The position numbers and the translations under genes are program-made. Shown here one piece after another: positions 36,597-43,579 of a DNA stretch of 64,000 nucleotides. The notes under the pieces are model-generated. The model was not told the DNA's origin. It made no database searches and saw only the letters and a program-made list of their open reading frames with translations. Origin of the DNA: Streptomyces sp. CB09001 (GTDB lineage: Bacteria > Actinomycetota > Actinomycetes > Streptomycetales > Streptomycetaceae); assembly GCF_003369795.1 (NCBI RefSeq), contig NZ_CP026730.1, positions 4,579,001 to 4,643,000 on the forward strand, written 5' to 3'. Position 1 is the stretch's first letter, and every line of letters begins with the position of its first letter.

Positions 36597-36683
36597 ATTT
36601 CGATGTTTGCCGCGGAGGCCGGGGCGTGTTTACGGTCAAGGACCGCTCACATCCCCGTCACCCCATTACGAGGACGCATCTTC

Positions 36684-37052
36684 ATGAAGCAGTCTGCTGC
36701 CAAGACCCTCGGTGTCGCCGCCCTCGGCGCCGCCTTCGCCGCCGCCGGCGCGGGCGCGGCCACCGCGGCCCCCGAGCTCCCGGACACCGCGCAGACGGTG
36801 GACTCCGTCGCCCGCACCCTCCCCGCGGAGACCGTCTCCCAGGTGGCGCCCGGCGCGGGCAACGTGCTGGAGCAGGGCCGCAGGATCTCCCACACCGGTC
36901 TGACCGTCGCGCAGCCGGTGGTCGAGCAGGTGGTCGCCGAGCAGCTCGCCGAGGGCCCGACCGAGCCGGTCGCCAAGCTGCTCGGCGGCGTGCCGCTGCA
37001 GGGGCTGCCCACCCAGGGCCTGCCGGTCAACGGCCTCCCGCTGGGCGGCTGA
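36684..37052 (+). CDS. Small secreted protein with Gly-Leu-Pro C-terminal repeats
   Basis: A 122-aa protein. The first ~30 residues are a classical Sec signal peptide (MKQSAAKTLGVAALGAAFAAAGAGAATAAPE) with an AxA cleavage site. The mature part is short, without cysteine, and ends in repeats of the form LQGLPTQGLPVNGLPLGG. GAGGA precedes the ATG. No family assigned. It has the same size, export signal and composition style as the protein at 43017 on the other side of the afsQ locus. Exported and probably surface-associated; function unknown. Followed by a strong hairpin. Confidence 0.8.
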   Translation: MKQSAAKTLGVAALGAAFAAAGAGAATAAPELPDTAQTVDSVARTLPAETVSQVAPGAGNVLEQGRRISHTGLTVAQPVVEQVVAEQLAEGPTEPVAKLLGGVPLQGLPTQGLPVNGLPLGG

Positions 37053-37081
37053 GCACCACCGCCTCCCCCGTACGCGCCGAA

Positions 37082-37110
37082 GGGGCGCACCCGGTCGCCG
37101 GGTGCGCCCC
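37082..37110. terminator. Bidirectional terminator
   Basis: GGGGCGCACCCGG (37082-37094) and CCGGGTGCGCCCC (37098-37110), perfect 13-bp stem with a 3-nt loop, between the converging secreted-protein and PspC genes. Confidence 0.88.
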
Positions 37111-37140
37111 ATCGGTGTACCAGAGGGGGTGGTACGTCTT

Positions 37141-37344
37141 TCACCAGGCCGTGCGGGCGGCCTTCTCCTCGGACGGGAGCAGGATCCACAGGGCCAGGTA
37201 GAGCAGGAACTGCGGGCCGGGCAGCAGGCAGGAGACCAGGAAGATCACCCGCATCGTGCCGGCGGAGGTGCCGAAGCGCCGGGCCAGCGCGGCGCACACT
37301 CCGCCGATCATGCGGCCGTGGGTGGGGCGGGCGAGGCTGGACAT
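37141..37344 (-). CDS. PspC-domain membrane protein
   Basis: A 67-aa protein consisting of one PspC domain: RPTHGRMIGGVCAALARRFGTSAGTMRVIFLVSCLLPGPQFLLYLALWILLPSEE. GVCAALARRFG and the L-WILLP end are the family hallmarks. One strongly hydrophobic stretch (~30-58) anchors it in the membrane. PspC proteins take part in envelope-stress responses; in Streptomyces such short versions are common and individually uncharacterised. ATG 37344 with AGGAG upstream (reverse of gctcctt). Confidence 0.9.
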   Translation of the reverse strand: MSSLARPTHGRMIGGVCAALARRFGTSAGTMRVIFLVSCLLPGPQFLLYLALWILLPSEEKAARTAW

Positions 37345-37439
37345 CGCGGCTCCTTCGTGAGCGTGTGGGCGGGGCTGCCCTCCGGCTTCCCCTTCATCTG
37401 CCTTCCACGCTACGGAGACGAACCGCGCAAAGCGTCGCT

Positions 37440-37991
37440 CTACGGGGCGATACCGACCCTGGGAATCGTCGGGGTCCGACCCTGAGCGGGCTCCTCCTGG
37501 AGGACACCCTCCCGCCCGCTCTGCCGGTACCAGCGGCGGAGCCGGGCCCGGCCCGCCGGGACGACGGCGAGGTGCGCGAGGGCCACGCCCACCGTGTTCA
37601 GCAGCACCGAGTCGATGTCGACGACCTGACCGGGCACCCCGGTCTGGAGCAGCTCGATGCCCACCGACAGCAGGGCGGCCGCGGCCGTGGTGCGCAGCAG
37701 GGACGCCAGCGGCGAGACGTGCAGCCGCCCGCCGGCCATCGGCAGCAGGACGCCGAGCGGTGCCAGCAGGGCCAGCGAGCCGCCGAGCGAACGGGCCGCC
37801 GCGCGCCCGCCCAGCGCCAGGTCGGCGCGGATCCCGGCGAACGGCTCCAGGTTGGGCGGCAGTACCCAGGGGACGTCCAGCGGCCGCAGCGCGTACCAGG
37901 CGACGAACACGAGATGTGCGACCAGGAGAACACTTCCTGTCACACGGATGCGGAGCGCGGCGCTGCCGCCGAGGAACCCATGACGCTGCAC
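37440..37991 (-). CDS. VanZ-like family membrane protein
   Basis: A 183-aa protein with about four transmembrane segments and the VanZ family pattern: SVLLVAHLVFVAWYALRPLDVPWVLPPNLEPFAGIRADL, then SLALLAPLGVLLPMA, then ALLSVGIELLQTGVPGQVVDIDSVLLNTVGVALAH. The E-L-L-Q...D-x-D-S-V-L-N-T-x-G block is diagnostic. VanZ relatives affect glycopeptide tolerance, but the mechanism is unclear. It sits downstream of the afsQ2-lipoprotein set on the same strand, separated by a terminator, so it is probably a separate unit. Confidence 0.88.
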   Translation of the reverse strand: MQRHGFLGGSAALRIRVTGSVLLVAHLVFVAWYALRPLDVPWVLPPNLEPFAGIRADLALGGRAAARSLGGSLALLAPLGVLLPMAGGRLHVSPLASLLRTTAAAALLSVGIELLQTGVPGQVVDIDSVLLNTVGVALAHLAVVPAGRARLRRWYRQSGREGVLQEEPAQGRTPTIPRVGIAP

Positions 37992-38080
37992 GTCCCCCTA
38001 GACGCGCCCCCCGCCGTGCGCGGTTCCGGGCTCCTGCACGCAAGGGTGAGGCTTGCGCCACATGGCCCCCTCGGGGCCTT

Positions 38081-38107
38081 CGCGCGGCACGCGCCCCGTG
38101 CCGCGCG
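38081..38107 (-). terminator. Terminator of the afsQ1-afsQ2-lipoprotein operon
   Basis: CGCGCGGCACG (38081-38091) pairs perfectly with CGTGCCGCGCG (38097-38107) around a 5-nt loop, just after the lipoprotein stop on the minus strand. Confidence 0.85.
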
Positions 38108-38118
38108 GGGGCGGCCCG

Positions 38119-38730
38119 TCAGCCGCCCGTGACCTCGTCGGCGGGCGGTTCGTTGCTGCCCGGCCGGGCCCGGACCTCGTCGGTGCAGGAGTAGCGGCGG
38201 GCGGTCCGGTCGGCGGGCCCGGCCAGGATCACCGAACCGTCGCCCTCGGCCGCGGCGGAGTCGGAGAAGGTGCACACCACCTGCGCGAGCGCGTACGAGG
38301 TCAGGTCGTCGGGATCGGTACTCAGCCGCAGCGTGTCCTCGGGGTCGCCGGAACGCGGTCCCGTCACCCTGATCCCGCGCCGCACGTCCGACGTGTGACC
38401 GGCCTCCTTCTCCGCGGCCGACGGCTGTGCCGCCAGCTCGTCCAGCAGTCCCTGGGCCACCAGCACCCGCCGCCCCGAGTCCGAGGCGCCGTCCGGCACC
38501 CGCACCGTGCGGTCCACGGCCACCAGCGACGAGCCGCACAGCAGGAACACCTGCGCCGGCAGTCCGGGCGTGGTCCGCGTCGACACGTCCGGCTCGGCGA
38601 TCGAGCAGCGCACCCGCGACGGCGCGGGACCGTAGTCGGTGGGCACCTCGGTGGCGCGGATGCCGCACCCGGTCAGCAGCACGGCCACTGCCGCGAGCCC
38701 GGAGAGGGCCGGCAGACGGCGTACGGTCAT
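38119..38730 (-). CDS. AfsQ-operon lipoprotein
   Basis: A 203-aa secreted lipoprotein: basic start (MTVRRL), hydrophobic core, lipobox LLTGC with Cys22, then a globular domain with cysteines (RVRCS, LLCGS, QVVCTF, RYSCTDE) that could form two disulfides. Translation is coupled to afsQ2 (TGATG, 1-bp overlap). In S. coelicolor the equivalent gene accompanies afsQ1/afsQ2. It is placed to act outside the membrane with the AfsQ2 sensor, perhaps presenting or modulating its signal; no direct evidence in the sequence. Confidence 0.85.
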   Translation of the reverse strand: MTVRRLPALSGLAAVAVLLTGCGIRATEVPTDYGPAPSRVRCSIAEPDVSTRTTPGLPAQVFLLCGSSLVAVDRTVRVPDGASDSGRRVLVAQGLLDELAAQPSAAEKEAGHTSDVRRGIRVTGPRSGDPEDTLRLSTDPDDLTSYALAQVVCTFSDSAAAEGDGSVILAGPADRTARRYSCTDEVRARPGSNEPPADEVTGG

Positions 38731-40364
38731 CAGACCTGTCCCTTCGCGTCCTTGCCCCGGTCGTCGGTCTCCTCGTCGGCCCCGCCGGCCCCGCCGGCCC
38801 CGTCGACCTCGTCGTCCTCGTCGACGGGCGGCGACGGGTCCTGCGGCAGCCGCAGGGTGAACACCGCACCACCCTCCGGGGCGTTCTCCGCGGTGATCTC
38901 GCCGCCGTGGATGTGCGCGTTCTCCAGGGCGATGGACAGGCCGAGCCCGCTGCCCTCGGACCGCGGCCGGGAGGCGCTCGCCTTGTAGAAACGGTCGAAG
39001 ACGTGCGGCAGGACGTCCTCGGGGATGCCGGGACCGTTGTCCCGCACCCGGATGACGATCTCGTCGTCCGCCCGCGCCACGGACACCCTGACCGGCGACC
39101 CGCCGTGCTTGAGCGCGTTGCCGATCAGGTTGGCGAGGATGACGTCCAGACGGCGCGGGTCGAGGCGGGCGTGGACGCCGCGCTCGGCCTCCAGGTCGAC
39201 GGCGTCCAGCCAGGCCCGGGCGTCGATGCAGGCGGTGATCTGGTCGGCGACGTCGACGTCGTCCAGGACCAGCCGGGCGGTGCCCGCGTCGAAGCGGGTG
39301 ACCTCCATCAGGTTCTCCACCAGGTCGTTCAGCCGCCGCGTCTCACTCACCACCAGCCGCACGGCGGGCTCGACCATCGGGTCGAAACTCCCGCCCTCCC
39401 CCTCGCCCTCGCCCGCGTACTCCAGCTCCTCCTCCAGCACCTCCGTCACCGCGGTGAGCGCCGTCAGCGGGGTACGCAGCTCATGGCTCATGTCCGCGAC
39501 GAAGCGCCGGGAGGCCTGCTCCCGGCCCGCCATGTCCGCGACCCGCTTCTCCAGGTTCTCGGCGGCGCTGTTGAACGTCCGGGACAGATCGGCCAGTTCG
39601 TCGGTGCCGGACACCCGCAGCCGGGTGTCCAGCTTCCCCTCGCCCAGCCGCCGCGCCGCGACCCCGAGCCGGTGCACCGGTTTCAGCACGGTCGTCGCCA
39701 GGGCCTGCGCGAGCAGTGCGGAGCCGAGCAGAGCGAGCGCGGTGGCGATCCCCAGCGACCAGGCGAGCGAGTTCAGGTCCTTCGCCTCCGGTTCCAGTGA
39801 CTTGAGCATGTAGCCGGTCGGCCCGCCGCCGATCACCTTCGTGCCGGCCACCAGGTACGGGGTGCCGTCGTCGGTGATCCGCTGCCAGTACAGGTGGTAC
39901 GGGTGCTTGTTGGCCGAGGTGACCTTCTGCTCCTTGTTCACCGCCGTGCGCAGCGACTCCGGCACGTCGGTCAGCGCGAAGCCGCCCAGACCGCCGGAAC
40001 TGCCGTACACGGCGGTGCCGTCGGCGTTCTCGGCGACCAGCAGCACCGAGAACCGCTGGCTGCTGTTGGCCATCTGCCCCGCGGTGTGCTGCACCTCGTC
40101 CTGCGTGGGGTGCTCGGGCAGCGCGCCCGCCCGGTTCTGCATCTCCTGCTCGAAGTCCCGCAGCACGGCGTCCTGGGTACGGGTGAGCACCGCCTCCCGG
40201 TTCAGCCAGTACGCGATGCCGGACGCGGACACGGCGGCGGTCAGCGCCACCAGGCCGAAGACGAGGACCAGCCGGAGACGCAGGCTGGTGAAGCGCAGCC
40301 CGGACCAGAAACCCTTGCGCGCCGCGGCCAGGCCGCGGGTGCCCCCCTGGTGTTCCCGTGTCAC
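38730..40364 (-). CDS. afsQ2: Sensor histidine kinase AfsQ2
   Basis: A 544-aa two-component sensor. TM1 at ~30-52, an extracellular sensor domain at ~55-200, TM2 at ~202-224, and HAMP at ~225-275 (VLKPVHRLGVAARRLGEGKLDTRL). The H-box is FVADMSHELRTPLTAL with phospho-acceptor His294, the N-box NLIGNALKHGG, and the G-boxes DNGPGIPEDV and GSGLGLSIALENAHIHGG. The C-terminal ~35 residues are acidic. GTG 40364 overlaps the afsQ1 stop by 4 bp. AfsQ1/AfsQ2 respond to glutamate-type nitrogen conditions and control antibiotic production in S. coelicolor. Confidence 0.93.
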   Translation of the reverse strand: MTREHQGGTRGLAAARKGFWSGLRFTSLRLRLVLVFGLVALTAAVSASGIAYWLNREAVLTRTQDAVLRDFEQEMQNRAGALPEHPTQDEVQHTAGQMANSSQRFSVLLVAENADGTAVYGSSGGLGGFALTDVPESLRTAVNKEQKVTSANKHPYHLYWQRITDDGTPYLVAGTKVIGGGPTGYMLKSLEPEAKDLNSLAWSLGIATALALLGSALLAQALATTVLKPVHRLGVAARRLGEGKLDTRLRVSGTDELADLSRTFNSAAENLEKRVADMAGREQASRRFVADMSHELRTPLTALTAVTEVLEEELEYAGEGEGEGGSFDPMVEPAVRLVVSETRRLNDLVENLMEVTRFDAGTARLVLDDVDVADQITACIDARAWLDAVDLEAERGVHARLDPRRLDVILANLIGNALKHGGSPVRVSVARADDEIVIRVRDNGPGIPEDVLPHVFDRFYKASASRPRSEGSGLGLSIALENAHIHGGEITAENAPEGGAVFTLRLPQDPSPPVDEDDEVDGAGGAGGADEETDDRGKDAKGQV

Positions 40365-41038
40365 TGAGGCGGATCCAGCCGGTAGCCGACACCCCGCACG
40401 GTACGGATCAGGGTCGGGGACGACGGCACGTCCTCGACCTTGGCGCGCAGCCGCTGCACGCACGCGTCCACCAGCCGGGAGTCGCCGAGGTAGTCGTGCT
40501 CCCACACCAGCCGCAGCAACTGCTGCCGGGACAGCGCCTGTCCGGGCCGCCGGCTCAGCTCCAGGAGCAGCCGCAGCTCGGTGGGCGTCAGCTGGAGGTC
40601 CTCGCCGTTCTTCGTCACGGTCATCGCCGAACGGTCGATGACCAGGCTGCCGAAGCTCGCCGAGTCGGTGGACTCCCGTTCCCCGCGCCGCAGCACGGCC
40701 CGGATCCGGGCGTCCAGGACCCGGCCCTGGACGGGTTTGACGACGTAGTCGTCGGCGCCCGACTCGAGACCGACGACCACGTCGATGTCGTCGTTGCGCG
40801 CGGTCAGCAGGATGATCGGCAGCTGGTCGGTGCGCCGGATGCGACGGCACACCTCGAAACCGTCGATGCCGGGCAGCATCACGTCCAGCACGATCAGGTC
40901 CGGCCGCTGCTCGCGCAACAGCTTCAGACCGTCCTCGCCGCTGGCAGCGGTGGCCACCCGGTGGCCCTGGCGGGTCAGGGAGAGCTCCAGGGCCGTACGG
41001 ATGGCGTCGTCGTCCTCGATCAGCAACAGGGAAGGCAC
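40361..41038 (-). CDS. afsQ1: Response regulator AfsQ1 (OmpR family)
   Basis: A 225-aa regulator, the known length of AfsQ1. The receiver domain starts PSLLLIEDDDAIRTALELSL with Asp9/10 and phospho-acceptor Asp52 (LIVLDVMLPG); Lys is in the VVKPVQ motif. The winged helix at ~125-225 includes LQLTPTELRLLLELSRRPGQALSRQQLLRLVW and RTVRGVGYRL. GTG 41038 is used; ATG 41056 would add six residues. It is divergent from sigQ with a GTGAC repeat in the gap matching its described site. First gene of the operon, translationally coupled to afsQ2. Confidence 0.95.
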   Translation of the reverse strand: MPSLLLIEDDDAIRTALELSLTRQGHRVATAASGEDGLKLLREQRPDLIVLDVMLPGIDGFEVCRRIRRTDQLPIILLTARNDDIDVVVGLESGADDYVVKPVQGRVLDARIRAVLRRGERESTDSASFGSLVIDRSAMTVTKNGEDLQLTPTELRLLLELSRRPGQALSRQQLLRLVWEHDYLGDSRLVDACVQRLRAKVEDVPSSPTLIRTVRGVGYRLDPPQ

Positions 41039-41137
41039 GCGCTCATTCTGGCCCATGAAGGGGCCGGTGTTCGACCTGCGGGTGCGGTTGGGGCCCGAGC
41101 ACCCCGCCGGACCCTGTGAAGGAACGGTGGCGCAGCG

Positions 41138-41166
41138 GTGACGGACCCCTGTGACAGCTCTGTGAC
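41138..41166. promoter_or_regulatory. AfsQ1 binding site in the afsQ1-sigQ gap
   Basis: GTGAC (41151-41155), 6 bp, GTGAC (41162-41166) fits the GTnAC-n6-GTnAC consensus described for AfsQ1. A third GTGAC lies at 41138-41142. Position fits control of sigQ and possibly autoregulation. Confidence 0.8.
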
Positions 41167-41249
41167 AGTCGGCGGACACGGCCATGAAGTCGCCGGGGCA
41201 AGCTTCTCGTCACAGGCAACACCGGGCAGTCCACGACGGGGGGCGCGAG

Positions 41250-41990
41250 ATGAACACGCTGAAGGGCACCAACACCAGCGCAGTGCTCACGCGTCTGCAC
41301 GACGTGCACGCACACCGGGGTTCCGAGAAGTCCGGTGCCGTGAGCGGGCGGGGGTGCGCTCGCGGCACCGGGCGTCAGCACACCGCGTACATGACGGTGG
41401 TTGACGCGAACACGGGGGAAACGGGAGACGCGGGGACCGCGGGGGACCGGGGGGAGCGCCGATCCCTGTCGGAGGCGGAGTTCACCGCCTACGTCCAGGA
41501 GCGCCGCTCCTCCCTGTACGCGACCGCCTACCACCTCACCGGCGACCGCTTCGAGGCCGAGGACCTGCTGCAGAGCGCGCTGTTCTCGACCTACCGGGCG
41601 TGGGACCGGATCAGTGACAAGGCGGCGGTCGGCGGGTACCTCCGCCGCACCATGACCAACCTGCACATCAGCGCCTGGCGGCGCCGCAAGCTCAACGAGT
41701 ACCCGACCGAGGAACTGCCGGAGACGCCCGGCGACATGGACGCGATGCGCGGCACCGAGCTGCGCACCGTCCTGTGGCAGGCGCTCGCCCGGCTGCCCGA
41801 ACTCCAGCGCACCATGCTGGTCCTGCGCTACTACGAGGGCCGCACGGACCCGGAGATCGCGGACATCCTCGACATCAGCGTCGGCACGGTGAAGTCCAGC
41901 ATCTGGCGCTCGCTGCGCCGGCTGCGCGAGGACGAGGTCCTCAGCTTCGGCCGTGACCAGGAGGACGCCTTCGGCGAGCTGGTCGCCTGA
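41250..41990 (+). CDS. sigQ: ECF sigma factor SigQ
   Basis: A 246-aa sigma factor of the SigE/ECF group. Region 2 is FTAYVQERRSSLYATAYHLTGDRFEAEDLLQSALFSTYRAWDRISD, region 4 is ALARLPELQRTMLVLRYYEGRTDPEIADILDISVGTVKSSIWRSLRRLRE. The first ~75 residues are a polar N-terminal extension. ATG 41250 with GGGGGG upstream. Divergent from afsQ1 with the AfsQ1 site between; in S. coelicolor sigQ is an AfsQ1 target that counteracts AfsQ1 effects on antibiotic production. Followed by a 231-bp G-rich gap. Confidence 0.93.
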   Translation: MNTLKGTNTSAVLTRLHDVHAHRGSEKSGAVSGRGCARGTGRQHTAYMTVVDANTGETGDAGTAGDRGERRSLSEAEFTAYVQERRSSLYATAYHLTGDRFEAEDLLQSALFSTYRAWDRISDKAAVGGYLRRTMTNLHISAWRRRKLNEYPTEELPETPGDMDAMRGTELRTVLWQALARLPELQRTMLVLRYYEGRTDPEIADILDISVGTVKSSIWRSLRRLREDEVLSFGRDQEDAFGELVA

Positions 41991-41999
41991 AGGTAAGGG

Positions 42000-42160
42000 C
42001 CGGGGGGACCGGCCCGAGGGGGCGGGGCCCCGTGAAAAAAGTTTCGAGCCGGGGTGTATCAGGGGGAGGGATCCGGGCTCTTACTCACGGGGAAGCACCA
42101 CGGGGGAACAACGGGGGACACGGGGGACGGGGATCACGGGGGATCCACGGGGGTGGAAAG
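42000..42160 (+). repeat. G-tract-rich intergenic repeat (CACGGGGG units)
   Basis: The plus strand carries at least eight runs of four to six G, several in a recurring CACGGGGG or ACGGGGGA context (42080-42155), plus GGGGGG at 42003 and GGGGGCGGGG near 42019. Enough closely spaced G-runs for several G-quadruplexes. No ORF with coding features. It separates sigQ from the terminator at 42163. Confidence 0.7.
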
Positions 42161-42162
42161 GG

Positions 42163-42201
42163 AGCGGGACTGGAGGGCCGGGGGGTCTGTCCAGTCCCGC
42201 T
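42163..42201. terminator. Terminator between sigQ and the P-loop kinase gene
   Basis: AGCGGGACTGGA (42163-42174) pairs perfectly with TCCAGTCCCGCT (42190-42201), 12-bp stem and 15-nt loop, followed by TTTC. Serves sigQ and/or the converging gene at 42222. Confidence 0.82.
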
Positions 42202-42221
42202 TTCACGTGCGGGGGCAGGCG

Positions 42222-42857
42222 TTACGCGGCCGTACGGCTGGTGGCGCACCGGCCCGCCGCCGCGGCGGCCAGCCGGCCCATCGCCTCGTCCCGGTCGCAG
42301 GCGTGGGCGCCCAGAGCCGTCTGCCGGGCGATGACCGACCGCTCGAGACGCATCAGCCGCCAGCCCCTGCGCAGCAGGAACGGCACCGACTTGCGGCCCT
42401 CGCGCAGGTCCCGCAGGAAGCGGCGGCGGAACGTCGTCAGCGGGCCCCGGCTCAGGCACAGCGCGTCGGCCAGCACGCCCAGTTCCCGGCAGCGGTCCAC
42501 CAGTTCCGCGGCGAAGATGCCCTCCGCGAGGAACAGCGGCGTCCGCCCGATGTCGACCGTCTCCTCGCCGGTGCGGGCGCTCAGCGAGATGTCGTAGACG
42601 GGCACGTCGGTATGCCCCGTGCGGCACAGCTCCCCGATGGCGGCGACCGCCGCGTCCGCGTCCCAGGACGCCGGGTGGTCCCAGTCGATGTCGGAACTGA
42701 GCGGCACCGTCGGCAGCGTCGGGTCGGTGCCCTCCTTGTAGAAGTCGTCGAGGCGCAGCACCGGCAGGCCGGAGTGCGCGGCGAGGAGGGACTTGCCGGA
42801 GCCGGAGGGGCCGCAGAGCAGCACGACTCGCGTCGGTATGGGCGGATGGGAGCTCAC
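42222..42857 (-). CDS. Uridine kinase-like P-loop protein
   Basis: A 211-aa P-loop kinase. Walker A GPSGSGKSLLAAHSG at ~17-31, then LRLDDFYKEGTDPTLP (the LDDFYK substrate block of uridine/phosphoribulokinase-type enzymes), DIDWDHPASWDADA, PVYDISLSARTG and LFLAEGIFAAELV (Walker B-like). It probably phosphorylates a nucleoside such as uridine or cytidine, the salvage alternative to breakdown, though related folds also phosphorylate other small molecules. GTG 42857. It has no copy of the nucleoside palindrome, consistent with separate control. Confidence 0.8.
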   Translation of the reverse strand: MSSHPPIPTRVVLLCGPSGSGKSLLAAHSGLPVLRLDDFYKEGTDPTLPTVPLSSDIDWDHPASWDADAAVAAIGELCRTGHTDVPVYDISLSARTGEETVDIGRTPLFLAEGIFAAELVDRCRELGVLADALCLSRGPLTTFRRRFLRDLREGRKSVPFLLRRGWRLMRLERSVIARQTALGAHACDRDEAMGRLAAAAAGRCATSRTAA

Positions 42858-43016
42858 GGGACACCAGTCTGAGGCATCCGACGGCCGCCGTACGACCCCG
42901 CGGGTGGACTTTGCCGCCTGCGTCACATCTCGGTCGCGCTGCGCGGTGACCTGATCACGGTGTGCGCTGTTGTCAGGGCAGTCCGTAGCAACCCACACCA
43001 AGAGGTGGCAGCAGCG

Positions 43017-43421
43017 ATGGCCCGACATGCGTCCCCCCGCACCCCGCACGCACAGCGCGCCCTGGTCGCCCTCGCGACCGCCGGGGCCGCCCTGGCAGCA
43101 GGAGCGGCGACGGCTTCCGCGGAGGGCGGCGAGACCATCGCCGGTCTGGCGCACACCCGTCCCACGTCCCTGGGCAACATCGACCCGCAGGCGGGCCTGG
43201 CGGCCGTGACCGGCACCGTCGGCTACGTCACCGGCCCGGTCGCCGACCTGAAGCCCAACCCGCTGGCCGGCACGGGCGTCGACCCGCTGGACAACGGCGT
43301 CGGCACCAAGGTCGCCGACTTCCAGCCGCTGACCTCGACGGCCCTGACCGGCCCGGTCGCCCAGGCGCAGTCGCTCGGCAGCGTGCCGGTGGTGGGGGAG
43401 GTGACGGAGCTGCTGCGCTGA
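43017..43421 (+). CDS. Small secreted protein, paralogue-like to 36684
   Basis: A 134-aa exported protein: signal peptide of ~35 residues ending ATASAEG, then a low-complexity mature part rich in Gly, Pro, Leu, Val and Thr (TSLGNIDPQAGLAAVTGTVGYVTGPVADLKPNPLAGTGVDPLDNG). No cysteine. GAGG lies upstream of the ATG. Same design as the 122-aa protein at 36684, so the two may belong to one Streptomyces-specific family. Function unknown; export to the wall or medium is the only safe statement. Confidence 0.78.
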   Translation: MARHASPRTPHAQRALVALATAGAALAAGAATASAEGGETIAGLAHTRPTSLGNIDPQAGLAAVTGTVGYVTGPVADLKPNPLAGTGVDPLDNGVGTKVADFQPLTSTALTGPVAQAQSLGSVPVVGEVTELLR

Positions 43422-43438
43422 CGCGGTCTGCGCACGCC

Positions 43439-43472
43439 GGGCCGCGATCCCTCCGAGCGGGGGGCGCGGCCC
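43439..43472 (+). terminator. Stem-loop after the secreted protein gene
   Basis: GGGCCGCG (43439-43446) and CGCGGCCC (43465-43472), 8-bp stem with an 18-nt loop, followed by GTTTCC. Located 17 bp after the stop. Confidence 0.6.
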
Positions 43473-43579
43473 GTTTCCGTCGCGGTGGTTCGCCCTGCCC
43501 GTTCGTCGCGGGGGCTTTGCGGGGCGGCCGTCTAATCTGTGGTCACTCACGTTTCGCGGAAATGGTGCTAGGGGGCCGA

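Noticed and set aside
42080..42160. CRISPR-like array from repeated CACGGGGG
   Set aside because: Units are too short and irregular, there are no spacers of constant length and no cas genes are nearby.
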